DNA of 13,991 nt from Planctomycetota bacterium (GCA_021828925.1 JAJZCT010000021.1:1-13991), one strand, 5' to 3'; positions 7,470-13,451 are shown, counted from the stretch's first letter. A program made the numbers and translations. The notes: generated by a model not told the origin, from the sequence alone.

Positions 7470-7497
7470 TTGACTGCCTGTGATAGATCACTATAGT
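7470..7497 (+). promoter_or_regulatory. Promoter of the first PEP-CTERM gene
   Basis: TTGACT (7470-7475) and TATAGT (7492-7497) with a 16-base spacer give a strong sigma70-type promoter. The leader to the ATG at 7649 is about 145 bases. The rest of the 423-base gap between the divergent genes (7226-7648) holds the GH27 promoter on the other strand and no supportable gene. Confidence 0.65.
7480..7491. promoter_or_regulatory. Operator-like palindrome between -35 and -10
   Basis: GTGAT-AG-ATCAC is a perfect 12-base dyad that fills the spacer of the 7470-7497 promoter. A protein bound here would block RNA polymerase, so a dimeric repressor site is likely. The regulator is unknown. Confidence 0.45.
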
Positions 7498-7648
7498 TAA
7501 TTCATCAGATGCGTCAGGCATCGGGAGAGAAGAGATTGCTCAATTCCCGTTTGCCCAACTCGTCAAATTATTTTGTATGCGCGGTCGTGCGATAGTTTTC
7601 GCGGCGCGCAATTGTTGGCCCTTTGTGGCCGTTAAAGGGGATAGAAAG

Positions 7649-8452
7649 ATGTTGAACAAATGTTTCCTTGCCGTGGCAGCCCTGGCTGCTGGATCAGCAG
7701 TGGCCGCTACCGCTCATGCGGACTCGCTGGCGCTAACGGTGGTGGATGTGGGAACGGCGGCTACCGCTGGGTATTCCGGTTCCGCGACGTCAGGATACTC
7801 CGTAATAAGCTCCGGCACGCAAACTCTGGGAAATTTTCAATATAATGTCAGTGATGTGGCTACGTTGGGTGAAGCGGCAAATTCGGTTTCCACCGCGGCA
7901 TTGCGTTACACTGCCTCAACGGTCTCCAATACCGGATCAACCACCGATACGCTGGAATTGATTTTGAGCGCTACCGGCTTCAGCTTGGCGAGTCCTGGGG
8001 ATTATAACGCAGTTCAATTTAATCACAGCGACGGCGGGACGTTTGAGGGCGGAAGTTTCAGTATGAACCTGCAGACGTTTGCGGACTCTGCGGACACACT
8101 TTTCACATCGACGCCGACCGCCAGTTCTACGACCGTTGCCACGACGGTAAGTCGCGGCACCTACAGCAGTAATTCCCCGACATTGCAGGATTATACCTTG
8201 TCCACAGCGACCGGCGGTACCTTGCGAGTTTCTGGTTCTCTCTATTCGCTGACATCGGTATTGCAGGTCACACTGGCACCGAATCAGTCCATCAGTTTGA
8301 CCAATAACGGGCAAAGCGTTATTTCGGCGGCCAACGTTTCCATCGGTAGCACGCCTGAACCGGCAGTGCTGCCAATTTTTGCCGCAGGACTGATGGCATT
8401 AGGACTTATACGCCGCAAAAGGTTCCGTTTGGGGTGTAATCGACAAAATTAA
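7649..8452 (+). CDS. Secreted PEP-CTERM sorting domain protein
   Basis: This 267-residue extracellular protein has no recognised catalytic domain. The start at 7649 is set by AAAGGGG (7634-7640) eight bases upstream and by the Sec signal peptide that begins there (MLNKCFLAVAALAAGSAVAA..., probable cleavage after AHA). The frame is open 24 codons farther upstream without a signal. The body is Ser/Thr/Ala/Gly-rich and predicted to be beta-rich. The C-terminus has a full PEP-CTERM signal: the STPEP motif (234-238), a hydrophobic helix, then RRKR (255-258), with nine extra residues after the basic cluster. Such proteins are cleaved and anchored or released by exosortase, which is not in this window. 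The neighbour at 8575 has the same layout but little obvious sequence similarity in the body. Its role may be cell surface or extracellular matrix, but this is inferred from the sorting signal only. Confidence 0.85.
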   Translation: MLNKCFLAVAALAAGSAVAATAHADSLALTVVDVGTAATAGYSGSATSGYSVISSGTQTLGNFQYNVSDVATLGEAANSVSTAALRYTASTVSNTGSTTDTLELILSATGFSLASPGDYNAVQFNHSDGGTFEGGSFSMNLQTFADSADTLFTSTPTASSTTVATTVSRGTYSSNSPTLQDYTLSTATGGTLRVSGSLYSLTSVLQVTLAPNQSISLTNNGQSVISAANVSIGSTPEPAVLPIFAAGLMALGLIRRKRFRLGCNRQN

Positions 8453-8461
8453 TATTTCAGG

Positions 8462-8490
8462 TTGTTGACTTTATGAATATACTATATAAT
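8462..8490 (+). promoter_or_regulatory. Promoter of the second PEP-CTERM-type gene
   Basis: A perfect TATAAT lies at 8485-8490. The best -35 by sequence, TTGACT (8465-8470), is only 14 bases away; the overlapping TTGTTG (8462-8467) gives the preferred 17. No terminator separates this from the preceding gene, so read-through is also possible. Confidence 0.5.
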
Positions 8491-8574
8491 CACAGTTGCA
8501 TTAATTGGCCTTGGAGCAGAAGGTCAGTTGTTGAGTGTATCACTAATGCTATGTATTAACAGGAGAGATGTAAG

Positions 8575-9321
8575 ATGAAGACTCGTTTAATTTACGCTGG
8601 AGTATGCGGACTTTTGCTTTCCGGCTTTGCGGCCTCAGCGGCTGATGCGGCTCTTGTGGCCACGTTCACTTCCGGCGCGCAGACGGTGAGTCTGAACGGC
8701 ACCTTGGACGCCACCGGGCAGAATTATCAGATTAATGCTAACGAAGTGTCGGGCGTAGGCGACTTCCTGATTTATGGATTTTCCGCTATCGCCAACAGCC
8801 CATCAGCTCCGGCCAACGGGCAGGTGGCTCTGGAAAAAGCGGCCACAAGTTTTGTGGTCGCCAATGCCGGCAGCGGCTTTGAGACTATGACCATCAACCT
8901 TGCTGATAATAGTTTTACGCCCAGCACAACAGGTTCTCTGGAGGCGCTGACCGGTGCGGCATCGGTTACGTTCTATGCTGGTGGAATGTTGGGCGACCAA
9001 ATGCCGGACTATTTTCAATACACCAGTGCCGCCGACGGTGTAACTGCGAGTTCCAATAACATGGCATTTAATGTCGGAGTGATGGGTCCGGTCGGCACCG
9101 TCAATACCACAGTCGGCCCGGTTGATTTTACGACCACTTCGCCCTACACACTTAGCTCCACACTTACCCTGGGGCTGAATGCCGGCGATAGTGCCACCCT
9201 TACATTTCAGACGGACCCCTCTCCGACGGCACTGCCGCTGCCGGGCTCAAGCTCCTTGCTGGCTCTGGGCCTGATCGGCCTGGGTTCATTGGCGTTGCAG
9301 CGGAAAAGGCGCTTTGTCTGA
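8575..9321 (+). CDS. Secreted protein with PLP-variant exosortase sorting signal
   Basis: This 248-residue secreted protein is of unknown function. AGGAGA (8561-8566) stands eight bases before the ATG. A Sec signal peptide (MKTRLIYAGVCGLLLSGFAASA, probable cleavage near ADAA) leads into a low-Cys, Thr/Ser/Gly-rich, probably beta-sandwich body with repeated TxxLxxG-type strands (residues 25-215). The last 32 residues form the tripartite sorting signal: PTALPLPGSSS in place of the usual PEP, a hydrophobic segment LLALGLIGLGSLAL, then QRKRR. The PLP-type motif is a known variant in exosortase substrates. It is the second sorted protein in a row, with its own promoter-like sequence 84 bases upstream, so the pair may be co-expressed. 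I do not recognise the body as a named family. Confidence 0.82.
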   Translation: MKTRLIYAGVCGLLLSGFAASAADAALVATFTSGAQTVSLNGTLDATGQNYQINANEVSGVGDFLIYGFSAIANSPSAPANGQVALEKAATSFVVANAGSGFETMTINLADNSFTPSTTGSLEALTGAASVTFYAGGMLGDQMPDYFQYTSAADGVTASSNNMAFNVGVMGPVGTVNTTVGPVDFTTTSPYTLSSTLTLGLNAGDSATLTFQTDPSPTALPLPGSSSLLALGLIGLGSLALQRKRRFV

Positions 9322-9337
9322 CGGGCACCCGCATTGC

Positions 9338-9455
9338 CGGGAAACATATCGTTTCGTTGGATGAAATCGCGTTCCGATTCGAACACAATGCAGGCGCATT
9401 GAGCTACAGGGGACGTTGCCGTGGAATGCGAAATGCTCGCAAAAAAAATATCTGC
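9338..9455 (+). repeat. Degenerate tandem repeat, copy 1
   Basis: This copy shares in order with the copy at 9492-9604: CGGGAA, ATATCGT, ATGAAATC, TTCCGATT, CGCAT, CGAAATGC and an A-rich AAATAT stretch. The ATGAAATC, TTCCGATT and CGAAATGC blocks are each exactly 149 bases from their partners; small indels lie between others. By eye about two thirds of positions match. No frame is conserved across both copies. Confidence 0.6.
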
Positions 9456-9491
9456 ACTTCAAGGCGGCATGGGTTGGGCCGATTGCACCGT

Positions 9492-9604
9492 CGGGAAGAA
9501 TATCGTGCAATGAAATCAAATTCCGATTTCAACTCAACATGCCGCATGAATCTATTGACATATGTCGCGGTGGGGTCCGAAATGCCGTCATAAAAAATAT
9601 TTGC
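9492..9604 (+). repeat. Degenerate tandem repeat, copy 2
   Basis: Second copy of the unit that starts at 9338, five bases shorter near its left end. It also contains GACATATGTC (9557-9566), a perfect 10-base palindrome not preserved in copy 1. Together the copies fill most of the 374-base gap 9322-9695 before the ATP synthase genes; no gene is supportable there. Confidence 0.6.
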
Positions 9605-9639
9605 CGGAAAGCGAAGCTGCGATACTGGGGCAGGATCGC

Positions 9640-9668
9640 TTGACTTACTTTGTGAAAAATAGTACAAA
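9640..9668 (+). promoter_or_regulatory. Probable promoter of the ATP synthase operon
   Basis: TTGACT (9640-9645) and TACAAA (9663-9668) are separated by 17 bases, about 28 bases before the first operon ATG. It lies just right of the tandem repeat. Confidence 0.5.
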
Positions 9669-9695
9669 GGAAGTTGTTGGTGGACGGTAGCGGCC

Positions 9696-10097
9696 ATGGT
9701 ACAAAATGAGCCGACGAAAGAAACGAAAACAGGCGGTGCCAAATCAGCATTGGATCGTCTGGAACGTCATGCGTCCAATAAATTAAAGACTGGTGCTCCG
9801 GTACCGTATTCAGGGCAGGAAAGTCCTGTGCCACGGGCATCGGGACTGCGGCGCTTTACCTCGATGGGAATTGAATTCCTTGCGGTGGTGCTGATTTTTG
9901 GCCTGCTTGGTCAATGGATGGATCATACATTCCGCTGGCATGGAATTGCTACGGTAGTCATGATCTGTGTGGCCGTCATTGGGGATTTATATCTCCAGAT
10001 TAAAATGTTGCTGCATCAGGATGAAACTGCAGCGGGTAAAAGCGGCACGACGGATAGTCAAGAGGCCTCTAAGAAGGGCGCTGATTCAGATGACTGA
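9696..10097 (+). CDS. AtpZ/AtpI-like F1Fo-associated membrane protein
   Basis: This 133-residue protein of the AtpZ-type (small two-helix proteins encoded at the head of F1Fo operons) is proposed to help Mg2+/Ca2+ uptake or c-ring assembly. A hydrophilic N-terminus of about 50 residues precedes GLRRFTSMGIEF, then helix 1 (57-75) ending in GQWMDHTF, and helix 2 (83-104) with GDLYLQIKML. The G-x-x-x-D type element after helix 1 and the two-helix layout fit the family. The tail is charged. GGTGGA (9679-9684) is a weak ribosome site eleven bases before the ATG. The stop overlaps the next start by eight bases (ATG at 10090), showing translational coupling. Family call is good; function of the family itself is not settled. 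Confidence 0.75.
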   Translation: MVQNEPTKETKTGGAKSALDRLERHASNKLKTGAPVPYSGQESPVPRASGLRRFTSMGIEFLAVVLIFGLLGQWMDHTFRWHGIATVVMICVAVIGDLYLQIKMLLHQDETAAGKSGTTDSQEASKKGADSDD

Positions 10098-10518
10098 TCA
10101 GGCGGAAGTACCTCCAGTTCCCAATTCCTGGCTCAGGTTGGGATTAACGATTACCCCGCTGGTGGCAACCGGTGCGGCAATGGTGGTGGCCATGCTGGTA
10201 ATGCCGCTGTTGCATCGCCCCTTGTATATGAGAGAAATGCTGGCGGCCGGGCTGGTAAGTGCGGTGGTGGGACTGCTGGCGGTGTTGCCGATGGTCGTGC
10301 TGATTGGGCGCTCGGCGATCTTGCTGCTGCGTTGTGCAGTACTGGCCAATATGACGCGACTGGTGGGAGTGGCGCTGGGAGCGATCATTGTTATTGCTTT
10401 GGCACCGGCGCATCTGCATAAAACGGTCACGTTGTTATGGCTGGCCGCGTTCTATTTTGTGCTGTTAATTGCTGAAAGCGTGGCGTCTTCCTGGGTGATA
10501 AAACACTCCAAAGTATGA
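10090..10518 (+). CDS. atpI: AtpI-like four-helix membrane protein
   Basis: This 142-residue membrane protein sits in the position of atpI (ATP synthase protein I), thought to assist c-ring assembly. The start at 10090 is chosen because it overlaps the previous stop (10095-10097) and begins a sensible N-terminus; the frame is open farther left, but inside the preceding gene. Four hydrophobic helices are seen at about 15-40, 50-73, 88-106 and 112-133, with Arg81 and Arg90 flanking helix 3 and Glu129 within helix 4. AtpI proteins vary greatly in sequence, so the call rests on size, topology and place between the AtpZ-like gene and atpB. The upstream ribosome site is weak (AAGG at about 10074), as expected for coupled translation. 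Confidence 0.65.
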   Translation: MTDQAEVPPVPNSWLRLGLTITPLVATGAAMVVAMLVMPLLHRPLYMREMLAAGLVSAVVGLLAVLPMVVLIGRSAILLLRCAVLANMTRLVGVALGAIIVIALAPAHLHKTVTLLWLAAFYFVLLIAESVASSWVIKHSKV

Positions 10519-10559
10519 CGTCCATACGGTAGATCATCGCCATGCACAGGGACGTTTTT
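10518..10559 (+). terminator. Terminator-like hairpin after atpI
   Basis: ACGTCC (10518-10523) pairs with GGACGT (10550-10555), followed by TTTT. The 26-base loop makes it weak, so partial termination between atpI and atpB is the most one can suggest. Confidence 0.3.
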
Positions 10560-10572
10560 ATAGCGTGCGGCA

Positions 10573-10601
10573 TTGACGCCGAGCGCGTTTTCTGGTAAAA
10601 G
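10573..10601 (+). promoter_or_regulatory. Possible internal promoter before atpB
   Basis: TTGACG (10573-10578) and TAAAAG (10596-10601) with a 17-base spacer lie in the 148-base gap between atpI and atpB. It would let the structural genes be expressed apart from the two assembly-factor genes. Confidence 0.4.
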
Positions 10602-10666
10602 TTTTGGCCCGGATCAGCTCTGGCGGGTTGGTGTCGGAACGAGAACCGCAATCGGATTGAAGAGTT

Positions 10667-11656
10667 ATGGTTTTTATGCTGCCCAATGCCATCAGACCGG
10701 GGGGTCTGGCCGAAATCAACGTACTTAATGGGACGGTTGCCCATAATTTATATCCCTATCCTTTATTTCATCTTTTTGGCCAGAGTTTTTATTTCACCAA
10801 TCACGTTCTGATGCTCTTGCTGTCCGCGGGTCTGATGCTGGCTATTTTTCCCGCGATGGCCCAACGGATGAAAACCAAGCCTGTGCCCACGGGATTTCGC
10901 AACTTTTTTGAGTCATTACTGGTCTTCCTGCAACGCGACACGTTTGAACCCATGCTGGGCAAATGGGCCGCAACATTCACACCCTATCTATGGACGGCAT
11001 TCTTCTTCATTTTGTTCGCTGATCTGTTCGGAATGTTGCCCGTTGATGAATTAATTCAATTATTTAATTCAGCATGCGGCACGCATATTCCGGAATTCTG
11101 GGGCGGAGCAACCGGGGATTTAAGCGTCACCGCGACGCTGGCTGTGTGCACATTCTTTACGGTGCACGTGTCGGGCTTGGCAGAATTTATTCGAACTGCC
11201 CGACGGCATCACACACCGCACATCCGTTCCGGCCATGCTGCCACAGATACCGCAAGTGATCACCCAACGGCTGATGTCGCGTCCACACGAGCTTGGCCAG
11301 TGGCAGCGGTAATAGGCGTAGCCAAATATCTGAAACATATTGTGCCGCCGGGGGTTCCCTGGGTTATATGGCCGCTGATGTTTGTGCTGGAATTGCTGGG
11401 AACTTTTGTAAAGCCGTTGGCGCTATGTATGCGGTTGTTCGCGGTGATGATGTCCGGCCCGCTGGTGGTGGCGGTGTTGGTGAGCATTATATTTTCCTTC
11501 GGCGGGTATTTTGTCAGGACCGTCACGGGGGTGCCGGTGATTTTGTTTGGCACGGCCTTCGAGGCCTTGCACCTGCTGGAGGCGTTTCTGCAGGCATACA
11601 TATTTACACTGTTAAGTGCGGCGTATATTGCCGAGGCGTTGTCGGCGGAGCATTAA
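10667..11656 (+). CDS. atpB: ATP synthase Fo subunit a
   Basis: Subunit a forms the two proton half-channels against the c-ring in the inner membrane. At 329 residues it is longer than the E. coli protein (271). Conserved blocks are FRNFFESLLVFL (78-88), FADLFGMLP (117-125), GDLSVTATLAV (150-160) and LKHIVPPGVPW (222-232). The essential Arg is Arg256 in CMRLFAVMMSG, and Gln309 in AFLQAYIF matches E. coli Gln252. Two positions usually polar differ: Asn214 of E. coli is Val260 and Glu219 (His in many species) is Pro265. A His-rich hydrophilic insert of about 35 residues (about 181-215) follows the third helix on the cytoplasmic side. GAAGAG at 10659-10664 is only two bases before this ATG; ATG 10676, three codons on, has better spacing (11 bases) and may be the real start. 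Confidence 0.93.
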   Translation: MVFMLPNAIRPGGLAEINVLNGTVAHNLYPYPLFHLFGQSFYFTNHVLMLLLSAGLMLAIFPAMAQRMKTKPVPTGFRNFFESLLVFLQRDTFEPMLGKWAATFTPYLWTAFFFILFADLFGMLPVDELIQLFNSACGTHIPEFWGGATGDLSVTATLAVCTFFTVHVSGLAEFIRTARRHHTPHIRSGHAATDTASDHPTADVASTRAWPVAAVIGVAKYLKHIVPPGVPWVIWPLMFVLELLGTFVKPLALCMRLFAVMMSGPLVVAVLVSIIFSFGGYFVRTVTGVPVILFGTAFEALHLLEAFLQAYIFTLLSAAYIAEALSAEH

Positions 11657-11662
11657 TTTTTA

Positions 11663-11684
11663 CACGCCCCGCTGTGGCGGCGTG
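11663..11684 (+). other. Intercistronic hairpin atpB/atpE
   Basis: CACGCCCC (11663-11670) pairs with GG and GGCGTG (11676-11677 and 11679-11684), a single C bulged, over a 5-base loop. It lies right after atpB and 30 bases before the strong atpE ribosome site. Confidence 0.45.
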
Positions 11685-11728
11685 ATACTGAATTTATAGA
11701 AGGTTTAAGGCAACAGGAGTTTTATCAA

Positions 11729-12031
11729 ATGGATCCAACAACAGTACAAACCGGGCATGTGGTGGTGGTGCATAGCGTTCACTCGATGCACGAATTAACC
11801 CAGGCCATTGAAATTGCCGGTGCGTTAATCGGCGGCGGAGCCGGTGTAGGCGGCGCGGGCGCGGGCGTAGGTGCCATCGGCGGCAGCATGTGCGAAGCCA
11901 CCGCCCGTCAGCCTGAGCTGATCAATACGATCCGGACGCAGTTCTTTCTGGCGGCAGCCATTATTGAAGGCTTTACGTTCCTTCTGCTGGTGCTGGTGAT
12001 GATCGTTCTGATTCGGAACGGTGGTCTTTAA
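11729..12031 (+). CDS. atpE: ATP synthase Fo subunit c
   Basis: Subunit c forms the rotating proton-carrying ring. The hairpin of two helices is visible: helix 1 with the glycine zipper GGGAGVGGAGAGVGAIGG (35-52), the polar loop ARQPEL (59-64), and helix 2 with the proton-binding Glu80 in AAIIEGFTF. The residues that bind Na+ in sodium c-rings are absent (the Gln is Val47, and the Ser after Glu is Gly81), so proton coupling is expected. At 100 residues it is about 20 longer than usual, because of an N-terminal extension with four His (10, 15, 18, 21). AGGAG (11715-11719) nine bases before the ATG is the best ribosome site in the operon, as expected for the most abundant subunit. Confidence 0.95.
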   Translation: MDPTTVQTGHVVVVHSVHSMHELTQAIEIAGALIGGGAGVGGAGAGVGAIGGSMCEATARQPELINTIRTQFFLAAAIIEGFTFLLLVLVMIVLIRNGGL

Positions 12032-12051
12032 TAAACTTCCAGAATAGTAGC

Positions 12052-12085
12052 CTGATGGGCGGCGAATATTATTCGTCGCTATCAG
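12052..12085 (+). other. Intercistronic hairpin 1 after atpE
   Basis: CTGAT (12052-12056) pairs with ATCAG (12081-12085), and inside it GCGGCGAAT (12059-12067) pairs with ATTCGTCGC (12071-12079), including one G-U pair (12062/12076), over a 3-base loop. No T-run follows. The G-U pair holds only if the + strand is the RNA. Confidence 0.6.
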
Positions 12086-12092
12086 ATTACGT

Positions 12093-12116
12093 GCGATGCC
12101 GATGTATCGGTATTGC
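12093..12116 (+). other. Intercistronic hairpin 2 before atpF
   Basis: GCGATGCCGAT (12093-12103) can pair along its whole length with ATCGGTATTGC (12106-12116), with G-U pairs at 12095/12114 and 12098/12111; the closing pair would open to give a 4-base loop. It ends 11 bases before the atpF ribosome site, so it could tune the atpE-to-atpF expression ratio. Confidence 0.6.
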
Positions 12117-12140
12117 AAACTGGATTGAAGGTGAATGTTC

Positions 12141-12791
12141 ATGAAATGCGTTGAAAGCAAATCTGGTAAAGCGCCAATAACCGATACCCGCATCTCGATG
12201 CGGTGGTTGGCGGTTATTGCCATAACGGTTATCAGCGGGTCAACCGGTATGGCAAACGCGGCGACATCGGGTGGTGGTGGCGGGAACGCCGGTGCATCAC
12301 TCATGTCAATTAATGCCGGTATGGCACTGATAACCTTGCTGATATTTGTGGTGCTGCTGGTGGTGCTGGGCAAATATGCCTGGCGTCCGCTCATTGATGG
12401 CTTAAAAAGCCGGGAAGACGCCATTCGTGACAGTATTCAAGCCGCCGCGGATGCTCAAGCACAAGTGGAACAGACGCGCAAGCAGTTGGAAGAAAAAATC
12501 GCGGAAGTGCAACGCCAGGCGTCGCAACAACTCCAGCAGGCCAAGGCGGATGCCGCCAAGGCTGCGGATTTAATCCGTCAGCGCGCCGAATCGGAATCAC
12601 GAGCGCTGAAAGATCAGGCTTTACGCGATATAGAGGCCGCCAAACAGCAGGCTTTATCTGATATTGCCAATCGGACAGCGGATATTAGCGTAGAAATCGC
12701 ATCGCGAATCATCGGCCGTGAAATCAACGCCAATGATCAGCGAAAACTTCTGGACGAATCGCTGGCCCAGTTGGCCGGCACAATGAATTAA
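12141..12791 (+). CDS. atpF: ATP synthase Fo subunit b
   Basis: Subunit b is the peripheral stalk that links subunit a to the F1 head through delta. Of 216 residues, 57-77 are the membrane helix (GMALITLLIFVVLLVVLGKYAW), followed by the typical RPLIDGLKSRE and a long Ala/Gln/Lys-rich helix to about residue 185, then a C-terminal delta-binding segment. The start at 12141 is preferred over the in-frame ATG at 12135 because AAGGTG (12128-12133) then lies seven bases upstream. Ahead of the membrane helix is a second hydrophobic stretch (RWLAVIAITVISGSTGMANA, 21-40) that ends like a signal peptidase site, then a Gly/Ser linker (TSGGGGGNAG). This leader is not present in E. coli subunit b (156 residues). 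ATG 12198 could be an alternative start for the signal, but has no ribosome site. Confidence 0.93.
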   Translation: MKCVESKSGKAPITDTRISMRWLAVIAITVISGSTGMANAATSGGGGGNAGASLMSINAGMALITLLIFVVLLVVLGKYAWRPLIDGLKSREDAIRDSIQAAADAQAQVEQTRKQLEEKIAEVQRQASQQLQQAKADAAKAADLIRQRAESESRALKDQALRDIEAAKQQALSDIANRTADISVEIASRIIGREINANDQRKLLDESLAQLAGTMN

Positions 12792-12792
12792 C

Positions 12793-12816
12793 GATCCAAC
12801 AGAATGGCTGTGGATC
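12793..12816 (+). other. Intercistronic hairpin atpF/atpH
   Basis: GATCC (12793-12797) plus ACAG (12799-12802) pair with CTGT (12808-12811) plus GGATC (12812-12816); one A is bulged and the loop has five bases. It starts one base after the atpF stop codon. Confidence 0.5.
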
Positions 12817-12832
12817 AGTTGGGTAGACTGGT

Positions 12833-13426
12833 ATGCAACAAAAAGAATCGCAATACATGGCCATTGGGCGGGTATACGCTACCGCGCTTTATGACTCTGC
12901 GCAGCGGGCCGGTCAAATGGCGGATGTGACGGCGGATATTGAGTCCATCGGAGCTTTGCTGGCCGCAGCTCCGCGGCTCGACAATTTCCTAAAGGCCGCG
13001 ACGTTGAATACCGCTGAGAAATTAAAACTTGTTGAACAGGCGATAACCGGTTCGGTCAATGCTTTGACGCTTTCCGTTCTGCATGCCATGGCCCGGCGGG
13101 ATCGGTTGGATATGTTGCGGGAATTTACCGCCGCATTTGAAGTGGTGCAGCGCGACCGCAACAACCGCTTAAGTATTGAGATCGTTTCGGCGCACATGCT
13201 GCCTGAAGAGGAAAAGCAGCGCATCGCGGAGGCGGCCGGGCGGAGCCTTGGCCGACAGATTGATTTAACCGCCTCGGTGGATGCGTCTCTGCTGGGGGGC
13301 GTACAATTAAAAATTGGAGATATGTTTATTGATGGGTCTGTAAAGCGACGCTTACGGGCCATGAAGTCCCAGTTGCACAGCGGCATGCTGGCCGGACTTA
13401 ACCAAGCCCGGGCTGCCCAGGCTTGA
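12833..13426 (+). CDS. atpH: ATP synthase F1 subunit delta
   Basis: The delta subunit caps the F1 head and joins it to subunit b. At 197 residues it is slightly longer than the usual 175-180. The N-terminal helical domain opens with AIGRVYATALYDSAQRAG (residues 10-27), followed by helices typical of the family (DNFLKAATLNTAEKLKLVE). The C-terminal part has SAHMLPEEEKQRI, then ASVDASLLGGVQLKIGDMFIDGSVKRRLRAMKSQL, the usual closing motif. The ATG at 12833 has no good ribosome site; the ATG at 12857, eight codons on and just ahead of AIGRVYA, is an alternative. Expression probably depends on coupling with atpF, 41 bases upstream. Confidence 0.93.
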   Translation: MQQKESQYMAIGRVYATALYDSAQRAGQMADVTADIESIGALLAAAPRLDNFLKAATLNTAEKLKLVEQAITGSVNALTLSVLHAMARRDRLDMLREFTAAFEVVQRDRNNRLSIEIVSAHMLPEEEKQRIAEAAGRSLGRQIDLTASVDASLLGGVQLKIGDMFIDGSVKRRLRAMKSQLHSGMLAGLNQARAAQA

Positions 13427-13430
13427 GGCG

Positions 13431-13451
13431 CTGATCCGGACGCCGGATCAG
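13431..13451 (+). other. Intercistronic hairpin atpH/atpA
   Basis: CTGATCCGG (13431-13439) and CCGGATCAG (13443-13451) form a perfect 9-bp stem with a 3-base loop, four bases after the atpH stop codon. No T-run follows, so it is more likely an mRNA-stabilising or processing element than a terminator. Confidence 0.6.

Noticed and set aside
7479..7492. CRP-type site in the PEP-CTERM promoter
   Set aside because: TGTGA is followed by TCAC after only four bases, not the six-base spacing of CRP sites; it is better described as a shorter dyad.
9361..9640. Small protein genes inside the tandem repeat region
   Set aside because: The short frames there differ between the two copies, have no ribosome sites and show no recognisable protein features.
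11200..11800. Joint metal site formed by the His-rich parts of subunits a and c
   Set aside because: By standard topology the subunit a insert is cytoplasmic and the subunit c N-terminus is periplasmic, so they would lie on opposite faces.
11729..12031. Sodium-type c-ring or N-ATPase operon
   Set aside because: The Na+-binding Gln is Val47 and the residue after Glu80 is Gly, and the operon contains atpH in the normal F1Fo order, unlike N-ATPase operons.
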